DNA of 64,000 nucleotides, taken from positions 1 through 64,000 of the forward strand of contig JAFLCF010000002.1 in the NCBI GenBank assembly GCA_017303735.1. The letters run 5' to 3'. The notes under the pieces were generated by a model, which searched no databases, had not been told where the DNA came from, and saw nothing but the letters and a program-made list of their open reading frames with translations. Positions 34,436-42,561 of this stretch are shown one piece after another (within the stretch, counting starts at the first letter, position 1; the number at the start of each line of letters is the position of its first letter). The DNA comes from Anaerolineae bacterium (GTDB taxonomy: Bacteria; Chloroflexota; Anaerolineae; Anaerolineales; Villigracilaceae). A program made the position numbers and the translations under genes.

Positions 34436-35752
34436 CTATAATACTGAATCCAAGATCAACGCCAGAAAGATAAACGCCAGATACATGCTCGACCAGCGGT
34501 ACATCATCCATGCCACCTTATTGCCACCCTCGCGGAAGACCTTCCATGCCGCATAAAAAAGGAACGCCCCAAGCACAATGGCAGATATTAGGTAGATGGT
34601 TCCTGCCAAATTAAATATTGGCAGCAGCAGAGTTACAGCGATCAGTTCAACCGTGTAAATAAGGATCTGTCTGCGAGTCTTTTCTTCGCCTTCCACCACC
34701 GGCAGCATGGGAACGCCCGCACGGGCATAATCATTTTTACGCACAATTGCCAGCGCCCAGAAATGCGGCGGAGTCCACATAAAGATGATGGCAAATAAAA
34801 TCCAGGCAGCGAGAGTCAATTCCCCAGTCGCTGCCGCCCAACCCACCATCGGCGGGATCGCCCCCGCACCGCCGCCAATGACGATATTCTGCACCGTTGC
34901 CTTCTTTAGCCAGACACTATAAAAGAAAACATAATAGAAAATACCGACCAAAGACAACATAGCCGCTAGTAAGTTGACATACCCCGCCATCACGTAATAA
35001 CTCACCAGGCACAACGCCAGTCCGTACGAAAGCCCTTCCGGCGCGGTCAGGCGTCCATCTGCTAACGGACGCTTGGAGGTGCGCTGCATATTCTTATCCA
35101 GTTCACGGTCAATGTATTGATTCAACGCGCTTGACCCTGCCGCCGCCAACGCCCCGCCAAACAGTGTCCAAAACGTGAGCGAAGCAGAGGGCCACGCTTT
35201 GCCGCCCGCCACCAAACCACCATAGGTCGTCACCAAAAGCAACAAAACGATGATCGGCTTCGACAAAATAAAGAAATCCTTTACCCGTTGACGCCAATCA
35301 AATTGATAATCGGCAAGTCCATCTTCTTTCAGCAAGCCAGAAATAAATACGAGCATCGCCAGCGAAATCCACAAGGCGACCGCGGTCAGCGTATGCAGCA
35401 CAACGAGATGAGTTGGGAATTCATGCGTCACCACAATCGCGCCGATCAATGCCTGCCCTAAAAACGTAACACCGGTCACGGTCGTCAGAGGCAACAGCGC
35501 AGCATGATGGCGTTGTTCGCGCCACGCCTTTCGCCAAACTGAATACATGGCAATTGAGGCAAGCCCTACCAATGCCAGATGAATCAATTTCAAATACCCG
35601 AGCGGAGCCGTGGGAATACATACCGGAAACCCCGAACAAAATAAAGCCGCATTCGTAATCGTCACCAACCGCCCAACCACCGTCAACACAAAGACGGAAA
35701 ACAGCAATACCAATGCCCGGCGTGCAAAAGAAGTCTTCAAAGAATAGTTCAT
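34436..35752 (-). CDS. ctaB: heme o synthase with an N-terminal CtaA/COX15-like half
   Basis: 438 residues. Residues ~150-438 are protoheme IX farnesyltransferase: NQYIDRELDKNMQRTSKRPL is the prenyl-diphosphate-binding motif and PPHFWALAI the second conserved site. Residues ~1-140 form four helices related to CtaA/COX15 heme a synthase (GRLVTITNAALFCSGFPVC with a Cys pair, and HEFPTHLVVLHTLTAV with His ligands). Only one half of the usual eight-helix CtaA is present. The fused protein would make heme O and possibly contribute to heme A for the adjacent oxidase. The gene abuts the SURF1 gene with no gap. Confidence 0.9.
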   Translation of the reverse strand: MNYSLKTSFARRALVLLFSVFVLTVVGRLVTITNAALFCSGFPVCIPTAPLGYLKLIHLALVGLASIAMYSVWRKAWREQRHHAALLPLTTVTGVTFLGQALIGAIVVTHEFPTHLVVLHTLTAVALWISLAMLVFISGLLKEDGLADYQFDWRQRVKDFFILSKPIIVLLLLVTTYGGLVAGGKAWPSASLTFWTLFGGALAAAGSSALNQYIDRELDKNMQRTSKRPLADGRLTAPEGLSYGLALCLVSYYVMAGYVNLLAAMLSLVGIFYYVFFYSVWLKKATVQNIVIGGGAGAIPPMVGWAAATGELTLAAWILFAIIFMWTPPHFWALAIVRKNDYARAGVPMLPVVEGEEKTRRQILIYTVELIAVTLLLPIFNLAGTIYLISAIVLGAFLFYAAWKVFREGGNKVAWMMYRWSSMYLAFIFLALILDSVL

Positions 35753-36487
35753 CTAGTCGTCCTGTTTTCGCAAATAGAATGGGTACCCAACGAACAAGAT
35801 CGTCGCAAACGTAAACCACTGCAAAGCATACCCGAAATGCGAACCTTCCGTCAATTCAATTATTGGCTGGTACGGTATGGGCGGCACACGATCTTCACCC
35901 GCATTGGGTTGAATAAAAACTTCAAGAATTGGATACGGCATCTGCGCAGACATTTTCTGCACATCCAGATTGTTCCAAACTGCGAGCCTTGTCCCGTCCA
36001 TCGGCAGCGCATCGGCAACTCCGCCGAAGGCTGGTTTGCCCTGCCCAAGCCGGACCTGCCCTGTGAGTGTAACCTCACCTGCTTCATCAAAGCTACGCCA
36101 ATCTTGCGGAGCCGAGTCGCTTTCAGCGGGGATCCAGCCGCGGTTCACCAGAACGACTCCCCCATTGTAATGAAGCGGGGTGATGAGATGGAATCCGTAC
36201 ACGCCATCGTTATATTGATTCCGTAACGCGACTTGGTTTTCAAAGTCATATTCCCCAGTCACAGTTACAGCGCGCCATTCCATGGATGTGATGTCTTCAG
36301 GTGTGGATGAATTCAAATCCAATGGTTCTGCGGCTCGCATGCTCTCAACTTGAAGGTTGAAGGCGCGGCGCTGTTCGAGCCTGTCTAACTGCCAGATGCC
36401 AAGGCGGATGCAAACCGCAGTGCCAGCCACAACCAGCAAGGTGGTAAGAAGCCATTTTCGTGAAAACAATTTACGCAGCAGGAGCAT
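35753..36487 (-). CDS. SURF1-family cytochrome oxidase assembly protein
   Basis: About 244 residues from the ATG at 36487, which has AAAAAGGAAAAG before it. Two membrane helices (~12-32 and near the C terminus) bracket a soluble domain. Family landmarks: LGIWQLDRLEQRRAFN, VALRNQYNDGVYGFHLITPL, VLVNRGWIP and HFGYALQWFTFA. SURF1 (Shy1) helps insert heme a into subunit I. It overlaps the preceding cupredoxin-like gene by 17 bases. Confidence 0.9.
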   Translation of the reverse strand: MLLLRKLFSRKWLLTTLLVVAGTAVCIRLGIWQLDRLEQRRAFNLQVESMRAAEPLDLNSSTPEDITSMEWRAVTVTGEYDFENQVALRNQYNDGVYGFHLITPLHYNGGVVLVNRGWIPAESDSAPQDWRSFDEAGEVTLTGQVRLGQGKPAFGGVADALPMDGTRLAVWNNLDVQKMSAQMPYPILEVFIQPNAGEDRVPPIPYQPIIELTEGSHFGYALQWFTFATILFVGYPFYLRKQDD

Positions 36488-36971
36488 TCTTTTCCTTTTT
36501 CTTTTGCGAACCCACCAAGCCGCTATACACGGCAAACATCATTCCAAGCGGAAACCCTGCAAAGAAAATGCCCGAGATACGCGTACGCCAGGTAACCGGT
36601 TCTTGCACAGTGATACCCATATAGCTGCCCACCTGGAAAGAACATTCAACGATCATGTTCTCTTCTGTTTCGAGTTTTTGGCTGGCAGATGAGTTTGCAG
36701 GAATCCACAACGGACCAAGCTGATGATTCTCGTCGTCTTGATTGATAACCGTCAGTGTATCTCCGACCACGAAGCGCATATCTCTGGGAATTTCCGGCGG
36801 AACTTCGCCTGCACGAATCAGCTCGGCGGTTCCAGCAGGGATCACCATTTCAATTACACCTGGTTCCCGATTTTCTTTTTTGAGGAAGAAGTAAGATGCT
36901 TCAGTCGAAATGGCAGCAACCACAAGCCCGAGAAGAAAAGCAAATAGGATTCGTTTGGGGGTAAAGTTCAT
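36471..36971 (-). CDS. membrane protein with a cupredoxin-like domain, oxidase locus
   Basis: 166 residues: an N-terminal helix (~8-28), a ~85-residue extracytoplasmic beta domain and a C-terminal helix (~135-155) with a Lys-rich end. The middle part has cupredoxin features: MRFVVGDTLTVINQDDENHQLG (possible first Cu ligand His) and a later ECSFQVGSYMG, where Cys and Met sit as in type 1 sites but the second His is absent. It is between sco (TAATG overlap) and surf1, so a role in copper handling or oxidase assembly is likely. Not a recognised named protein. Confidence 0.65.
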   Translation of the reverse strand: MNFTPKRILFAFLLGLVVAAISTEASYFFLKKENREPGVIEMVIPAGTAELIRAGEVPPEIPRDMRFVVGDTLTVINQDDENHQLGPLWIPANSSASQKLETEENMIVECSFQVGSYMGITVQEPVTWRTRISGIFFAGFPLGMMFAVYSGLVGSQKKKEKNAPAA

Positions 36972-37576
36972 TACTGCTCCAATACCAAACGAATATCATG
37001 AACAATGTCTTCCACGGGGGTTTGGTAGGCATAGGTCAGGCGCATGTTTCCCTGTGGGTCTACCAAAAATACCCGGGCGGTGTGGTTGATAATCGTGCCA
37101 AATGCAGAGTCGCTTTCAACCGCTTCACGGAAGATCGAATACTCAGCCCAGATCGGTTCCAATTCCTGGAGTGAACCGGATAACCCAATAAAAGCCGGGT
37201 TGAAATGCTCAACATAGGTTTGCATCTTTTCAGAGGTATCGCGGTCTGGATCAACTGAAATAAAGACAACCTGCACATCTTTGCCTGTTTCGCCAAGTTT
37301 ATCGAGCACCTGTTTCATTTCTGCCAGAGTGGTTGGGCATACATCGGGGCAGGAGGTGTACCCAAAGAATAAAAGAACTACTTTGCCTTTTTGGTCACTC
37401 AGGCGAAATTGGGTTCCATTTGCCTGGGTCAGTGCGAAATCGGTAGCCGGAGGGAAAGGCTCTGCATATAACGTTCCGCGGAATGTAGGCGGTGCAGCAA
37501 ATACGAACGAAAGCGCCGCAACGATCACAACGATCAGAAGAATGCCTGCTCCAACCCACATCAATTTTTTATCCAT
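36971..37576 (-). CDS. SCO1/SenC/PrrC-family copper chaperone
   Basis: 201 residues with one N-terminal membrane helix and a thioredoxin-like domain. The copper site is complete: CPDVC in FFGYTSCPDVCPTTLAEM and the distal His in TIINHTARVFLVD. Sco proteins deliver copper to the CuA site of subunit II or reduce its cysteines. AAGGTGA precedes the ATG. Begins the second part of the oxidase locus, after the ctaE terminator. Confidence 0.92.
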   Translation of the reverse strand: MDKKLMWVGAGILLIVVIVAALSFVFAAPPTFRGTLYAEPFPPATDFALTQANGTQFRLSDQKGKVVLLFFGYTSCPDVCPTTLAEMKQVLDKLGETGKDVQVVFISVDPDRDTSEKMQTYVEHFNPAFIGLSGSLQELEPIWAEYSIFREAVESDSAFGTIINHTARVFLVDPQGNMRLTYAYQTPVEDIVHDIRLVLEQ

Positions 37577-37682
37577 AACTCACCTTCACTTATCGCTTGA
37601 CTCATAATTAAGTAAACATTCGTTGAAAATTACGAAGAAAAACGAAATTTATGTTTAACAATTTACGCGATACGATGTAATC

Positions 37683-37713
37683 AAAAAAAATCCGCCGCCT
37701 CATCGGCGGCGGA
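37683..37713 (-). terminator. terminator after the cytochrome oxidase structural genes
   Basis: TCCGCCGCC / GGCGGCGGA stem with a TCATC loop; eight T residues follow on the minus strand. Ten bases after the stop of the fused subunit IV/III gene. Confidence 0.92.
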
Positions 37714-37722
37714 GGTATTCGT

Positions 37723-38508
37723 TTATTGTACAGCCGTGCCGATCAGATATAAGGCGGGGTAGAAGAATATCCAGACTAAGTCTACGAAGTGCCAATAGAC
37801 GGCAGCCGCTTCCACACCCCAGTGCTGTTCAGCGGTGTAAACACCCTTGCGGGCATTATTCCACACCACGGCAAGAAAGATCAAACCAGTGAAGACGTGG
37901 AAAGCGTGCATACCCGTCATCATGTAGAAGACGCCGCCCAACGGACCCACAGCTGGGTTGCCAAAAGAAGCCACCAAGCCTTCTTCCGCCGCCAGACGCC
38001 ATTCCACCAATACCACGCCGAGCAAAAAGCCCAAGCCAAGGACAAAGGTGATGATGGTGTTTCGCATGAAGGCTTTGACATCGCCATATTTCATGGCAGT
38101 CTCGCCTCGGTTCATAAAGAAGGAGGAGATGAGCAGAACAGCCGTGACCACCAAGCCAAGCATCTGATTGAGGTGCGGGCGGGTGAGTCCGAGCAGGTTG
38201 GCGCGCATCACCAACAGACCCGCAAAGACGAAAGCATCAGAAAGCAGGAAGAGCCACAATCCGAGGCGGTTTGTGCCAGTCTTATATTCGTAGGAGTGCT
38301 CGTCGCCTTTGCTTTCTTCATTGAGCTTGTAGATGTGCATAAAGTAGTACATTACGAGCGCAGCTTTAATGATCGCTACTACAACCAGCAAGGAGGTCGC
38401 ATTGAAAGTTACAGCGACGAAATATTCGAGAACGGTCAGAACTGTCAAATATACAAAGATCACCACACCCTGACCAAGGGCTGACGATTTATCTTGAGAA
38501 TGTGCCAT
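37723..38508 (-). CDS. ctaE: cytochrome c oxidase subunit IV-III fusion
   Basis: 261 residues. Residues ~15-65 contain a two-helix segment of the prokaryotic COX4 type (VYLTVLTVLEYFVAV, IIKAALVMYYFMHIYKL). From residue ~77 on the protein is subunit III: LGLWLFLLSDAFVFAGLL, the GMHAFHVFTGL segment, and YWHFVDLVWIFFYPALYL at the end. Subunit III stabilises proton uptake and binds lipid. It follows ctaD by 23 bases and is the last gene before the terminator. In many bacteria these are two genes (ctaE, ctaF). Confidence 0.9.
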   Translation of the reverse strand: MAHSQDKSSALGQGVVIFVYLTVLTVLEYFVAVTFNATSLLVVVAIIKAALVMYYFMHIYKLNEESKGDEHSYEYKTGTNRLGLWLFLLSDAFVFAGLLVMRANLLGLTRPHLNQMLGLVVTAVLLISSFFMNRGETAMKYGDVKAFMRNTIITFVLGLGFLLGVVLVEWRLAAEEGLVASFGNPAVGPLGGVFYMMTGMHAFHVFTGLIFLAVVWNNARKGVYTAEQHWGVEAAAVYWHFVDLVWIFFYPALYLIGTAVQ

Positions 38509-38531
38509 TTATTATTACTCCTCGCCTTTTA

Positions 38532-40424
38532 TTAGTGCTTGCTCTTGGCGGGTTCTTCGATGAATTTGATATATTCGGCATCTTTCAAGCCGTAATCATA
38601 GGGTTCGCCTACCACTTCAAAGGGTTTCTCATAGTTATGAACCGGCATGGGCGAAGGGACCTGCCACTCGGGCGAACGTGAATTCCAAACATTGCCTTCT
38701 GCCTTCTCGCCGTTCTTGATGCTATTGAAGAAATTGTAGAAGAAGATCAACACAGAAAAGGCGATGAGGAAACCAGCAATCGTCAAAATGAGGTGGGCAC
38801 CGTCAATACCGAGTGCGGGGTCATAATCCGCAATGCGGCGGCGCATACCGATCAAACCGATATACATCATTCCAAAGGTAAGCACAAAGAACGAGGGGGT
38901 CATCAGCCAGAAATGGATCTTGCCGAGGGTTTCGTTCATCTTACGACCGGTTGCCTTGGGGAACCAGTAATAGAGCGCTGCAAAGAACGGGAAGACGAAT
39001 CCACCAAAGATGGTATCGTGGAAGTGTCCAACGATGAAGTAGGTATCGTGCAGATGCAAGTCGGTGGAGACGGTGGCATTGGGAGGTCCAGAGAGACCGC
39101 CCATCAAGAACACGACAATACCGCCCAACACGAAAAGCATGGGCGTAGGCGTGGATATCTTGCCTTTCCAGATCGTAGCCACCCACGAGAAGAACTTCAC
39201 ACCCGTCGGCACTGCCACAAGCAAGGTGCTATACATGAATGGAACACGCAGGTACTCATTCATACCGGAGGTGAACATATGATGCGCCCAAACCACAAAG
39301 CCAACCAAGGCAATGCCCAGAGAGGACATGGCGATCCAACGATAACCGTAAAGGGGTTTGCGGACGAATACAGGGAGCAATTCAGAGATCACGCCCAAGC
39401 CGGGGAGAATGAACACGTACACAGCAGGGTGTGAGTAGAACCAGAAGAGATGCTGGAAGAGAACAGGATTACCGCCCTTGGCAGGGTCAAAGAAGCCCAT
39501 TCCAAACAGACGCTGGAACATGACCAACTGGAAGGAAAGACCGATGAACTGTGTAGCAGTCAACGCGATGAGTGAGGTTGCAACGGCAGCCCAAACCAAA
39601 ATAGGCATGCGCATGGCGGTCATACCTTTGGCGCGCATGCGGACCACAGTCACCAACACGTTGAGAGAACCCAAAATGGAAGACCAACCTGCAACAAACA
39701 CGCCGAGGAAGAACATTTGCATGCCCACAGGAGCGCGGGCAGAGAGAGGCGGGTAGCCCGTCCAGCCGGTATCGAAACCGCCGAGGAAAAGGCTGGAGAG
39801 CAAAAGCACAGCCGCAGGGACGGCGATCCAGTAGGAGAAGGCGTTCAGGCGGGGGAAAGCCATATCCTGCGCGCCCAGCAAAAGCGGGACGACATAGTTG
39901 ATGATGCCCGAAATACCCAACAAGATGGACACGATCATGATCATGCCGTGCAGAGACATGAGGGTGTTGTAAAGCTGAGGTCCGTTCTGACCAAAGAGTT
40001 TCATATCGGTGGTCAGGAACTGAAGTTCAGAAGCAGCAAGCTCGGTGCGGAAGATCAAAGCGAACAAGCCGCCAACAGCGATCAGAACCAAAGCCACGAG
40101 GGTATATTGAATGCCGATCACCTTGTGGTCGAGAGAAACGTTGACGAACTTTTCCCAGCCGGTATGATGATCTTCGTGGTGATCGGGGGTATCGATGCCG
40201 CGAGCCCACTTGATCCAGTCACCGGTCACGCCGGAACCGACAAGGAAGAACAATGCACCGATAAAGCCACCCAAAACCCAGGCAGGTTCGGTGAAGAAAA
40301 ATGTATCTGTGGCGCTTAAACCCATTAATGCGCGAATGCCTGTCACAAGTCCGGCACCGATAAGGGTACCGATCAACTGCCAGAACAAGCCGCGCGCAAG
40401 AGCGCTAGAAAAGAATCCCTTCAT
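38532..40424 (-). CDS. ctaD: cytochrome c oxidase subunit I
   Basis: 630 residues. After an N-terminal extension of ~100 residues with two predicted helices comes the 12-helix core. The CuB/heme ligands are in SLHGMIMI, HPAVYVFILPG, WAHHMFTSG and VGHFHDTIFGG. The helix VI motif is YSHPAVY rather than the GHPEVY form, which marks an A2-type heme-copper oxidase lacking the Glu at that site. Couples oxygen reduction to proton pumping. Co-transcribed with ctaC upstream (15 bases). Confidence 0.95.
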   Translation of the reverse strand: MKGFFSSALARGLFWQLIGTLIGAGLVTGIRALMGLSATDTFFFTEPAWVLGGFIGALFFLVGSGVTGDWIKWARGIDTPDHHEDHHTGWEKFVNVSLDHKVIGIQYTLVALVLIAVGGLFALIFRTELAASELQFLTTDMKLFGQNGPQLYNTLMSLHGMIMIVSILLGISGIINYVVPLLLGAQDMAFPRLNAFSYWIAVPAAVLLLSSLFLGGFDTGWTGYPPLSARAPVGMQMFFLGVFVAGWSSILGSLNVLVTVVRMRAKGMTAMRMPILVWAAVATSLIALTATQFIGLSFQLVMFQRLFGMGFFDPAKGGNPVLFQHLFWFYSHPAVYVFILPGLGVISELLPVFVRKPLYGYRWIAMSSLGIALVGFVVWAHHMFTSGMNEYLRVPFMYSTLLVAVPTGVKFFSWVATIWKGKISTPTPMLFVLGGIVVFLMGGLSGPPNATVSTDLHLHDTYFIVGHFHDTIFGGFVFPFFAALYYWFPKATGRKMNETLGKIHFWLMTPSFFVLTFGMMYIGLIGMRRRIADYDPALGIDGAHLILTIAGFLIAFSVLIFFYNFFNSIKNGEKAEGNVWNSRSPEWQVPSPMPVHNYEKPFEVVGEPYDYGLKDAEYIKFIEEPAKSKH

Positions 40425-40439
40425 AGTATCTAATCCTTC

Positions 40440-41456
40440 TTATTTCAAGGTCTTGATATACGCGATGAGGTATGAAATTTCTTCATCGGTCAATACATAA
40501 GGAGGCATCACAGACGGAGATGGGAAGCCTTCAACAATCGTCGCGTTCGGTTCCAAAATGGATTGGGCGATGAACGCGTCATCAGCGGTTACCGTGGAAC
40601 CATCGGCAAGCGTCACTTCAGAGCCATATAAATTGAACCAACTGGGACCCGTGAGAACGGTACCATCCACAGAGTGACAGCCAATACAACCATTTTTGGT
40701 GGCGAGAAGTTTGCCCTGACCTTCAGGAGTCTTCGACTCTTCCGCGATCTTGACCTGTTCGGCAACCCAAACATCATAGGCATCTGATGATACGACTATG
40801 ACCGGGTTTTCCATATAAGCATGGGAAGTGCCGCAGAGTTCAGCGCAGCGGACTTTGTAATCGCCCTCAAGTGTCGGCGTAATGCGATATTCGGTGATGC
40901 GACCCGGCACAACGTCTTGTTTGACGCGGAATTCGGGCACCCAAAATGAATGGATCACATCTGTCGATTGCATTTTCAGAACGACTTGACGATCTTTCGG
41001 AAGATAGAGCTCTGTTGTGATAAAGCCATATTCCGGGTATTCGAAGGTCCAAGAAAATTGCTGCCCAGTGACGTTGATCACCATGGCATTCGCATCCACC
41101 CGGCGGACTTCGCCAAGGGAGTAAGCGCCTAAATATGCAAAGATGACCACAATGATCAGTGGCACCACAGTCCAGGCGATCTCAAGATTGGCATTGCCCT
41201 CCATGTGTTCGCCATCTTTCATCTCCCCTTTCTTCTGACGGAAGACCACCAGGCTATATAACATGGGAACCACGATCAAAGAGAAAAGGAAGGAAATAAC
41301 CATCACCTCCCAATGCCACAATTGATCAATGGAAACGGCTTGCAGGCTTGCAGACACCGGATGCATTTGGGATGCAAGACCCGCCGCATCGAGACCGACA
41401 TATGTGAGAACGGTCATGACAATGACCAAGATCCCCACAATTACAAAATGGCCCAT
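40440..41456 (-). CDS. ctaC: cytochrome c oxidase subunit II with cytochrome c domain
   Basis: 338 residues: three hydrophobic segments in the first 120 residues, a CuA cupredoxin domain (CAELCGTSHAYM supplies Cys, Cys, His and Met; the other His is in IHSFWVPEF) and a C-terminal class I cytochrome c with GCIGCHS and an axial Met in PSVMPPY. This caa3-type design passes electrons from a heme in the same chain to CuA. First gene of the oxidase operon, behind the promoter at 41557-41585. Confidence 0.95.
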   Translation of the reverse strand: MGHFVIVGILVIVMTVLTYVGLDAAGLASQMHPVSASLQAVSIDQLWHWEVMVISFLFSLIVVPMLYSLVVFRQKKGEMKDGEHMEGNANLEIAWTVVPLIIVVIFAYLGAYSLGEVRRVDANAMVINVTGQQFSWTFEYPEYGFITTELYLPKDRQVVLKMQSTDVIHSFWVPEFRVKQDVVPGRITEYRITPTLEGDYKVRCAELCGTSHAYMENPVIVVSSDAYDVWVAEQVKIAEESKTPEGQGKLLATKNGCIGCHSVDGTVLTGPSWFNLYGSEVTLADGSTVTADDAFIAQSILEPNATIVEGFPSPSVMPPYVLTDEEISYLIAYIKTLK

Positions 41457-41556
41457 AGACTCTCTCTCCTAAAAAGATTGAACGGGGCGTGTGCCCCGAT
41501 GATTAACTGGAATCGGACAAATTACGTACGAATTGTCTCAATTTTCACAAGCGACG

Positions 41557-41585
41557 ATTATAACAAAATCCTTTGTAGTTGTCAC
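41557..41585 (-). promoter_or_regulatory. promoter of the cytochrome oxidase operon
   Basis: GTGACA, 17 bases, TATAAT on the minus strand, giving a leader of about 95 bases before ctaC. Only one base differs from the consensus boxes. Confidence 0.75.
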
Positions 41586-41647
41586 TATTTCTTGCTGAAC
41601 TGCACAACTATTCTTAACCAACAATCACTTTGAAAATTCACAAATCA

Positions 41648-41675
41648 TGCCGACGCGGTCTCTGACCTCGTCGGC
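41648..41675 (-). terminator. hairpin downstream of the peroxiredoxin gene
   Basis: TGCCGACG / CGTCGGCA encloses a second small stem GGTC-TCT-GACC, 47 bases after the stop. No T tract; it could be a REP-like palindrome instead of a terminator. Confidence 0.45.
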
Positions 41676-41721
41676 AATCTGTATTCCTATAACACAACGC
41701 CTACTATTTTGATGCGCACGG

Positions 41722-42186
41722 TCAGGCGATGCCTAACTCTGCTAGCAATTCCTGGCTATGCTCCGCTGGGCGGACGCCTTCATACACCTTTTTGATATTG
41801 CCATCCGGGTCGATCAGAAAGGTTGTGCGCAAAACACCTTCATATTCCTTGCCCATGAATTTCTTGGGTCCCCAAACCCCGTAAAGATCACAAACTTTAT
41901 GCTCATCATCGGCAAGCAAAGGAAATTGAAGTTGGAATTTCTTCTTAAACTTAAAATGCGATTCGACAGAATCAGGGCTGACGCCAAGAATCACCACCCC
42001 TGCCCTTTCGTAGGCAGAGTAATCATCCCGAAAGTTGCAAGCTTCTTTGGTGCAGCCGGGGGTATCATCTTTGGGGTAGAAGTAGAGCACAACATTCTTT
42101 CCGCGATAGTCGGAAAGTTTGCGAAGGGTATTCGTATCGTCGAGCAACTCGAATGCAGGGGCTGGTGCGCCGGAAGGAACAGGCAT
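41722..42186 (-). CDS. bcp: thioredoxin-dependent peroxiredoxin (Bcp/PrxQ)
   Basis: 154 residues of the PrxQ class, reducing hydrogen peroxide and organic peroxides. The peroxidatic Cys is in YPKDDTPGCTKEACNFRD; the second Cys five residues on (KEAC) fits the atypical two-Cys type that resolves within the chain. Catalytic Thr and Arg context (DDTPGC, LRTTFLIDPDG) is intact. Located behind the oxidase promoter region and divergent from tRNA-Leu; a link to oxidative stress is plausible. Confidence 0.93.
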   Translation of the reverse strand: MPVPSGAPAPAFELLDDTNTLRKLSDYRGKNVVLYFYPKDDTPGCTKEACNFRDDYSAYERAGVVILGVSPDSVESHFKFKKKFQLQFPLLADDEHKVCDLYGVWGPKKFMGKEYEGVLRTTFLIDPDGNIKKVYEGVRPAEHSQELLAELGIA

Positions 42187-42415
42187 AAAAAATAACTCTC
42201 TCTCCAGGGAAGTATGGGCGCTATTATACCTGCAATCATTTTCGGGGTAGGAAAAGTTTCACAATTATTTGTGAATTCCATCTCTCATACAGATTACGAA
42301 GCTGCCTAAAAGTGTTCCACTTAATGACAACACTCCCCCTGCAAGAGGCGTATGAAAAAATACCGATTCTTGCACTCCCTACGGTATAATTGCGCCCGCC
42401 TGTAGGCACACATCT

Positions 42416-42497
42416 GGGGATGTGCTGGAACTGGCAGACAGGCATGACTTAGGATCATGTGCCGCAAGGCGTGAGGGTTCGACCCCCTCCATCCCCA
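42416..42497 (+). tRNA. tRNA-Leu (anticodon UAG)
   Basis: An 82-base class II tRNA: acceptor GGGGATG / CATCCCC with discriminator A, anticodon stem CATGA / TCATG around the loop CTTAGGA (UAG, reads CUN codons), a long variable arm (GTGCCGCAAGGCG) and T-arm GAGGGTTCGACCCCCTC. The CCA end is not encoded. A TATAAT box at 42385-42390 lies about 25 bases upstream. Confidence 0.95.
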
Positions 42498-42561
42498 CTA
42501 AATTCAATGAAACCTGACGAGTCTTAAGACCCGTCAGGTTTGACAAATAAAAGAGGTAACT

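Noticed and set aside
38793..39434. 213-codon open frame opposite ctaD
   Set aside because: Antisense to heme-ligand helices of subunit I; charged, low-complexity translation without a family.
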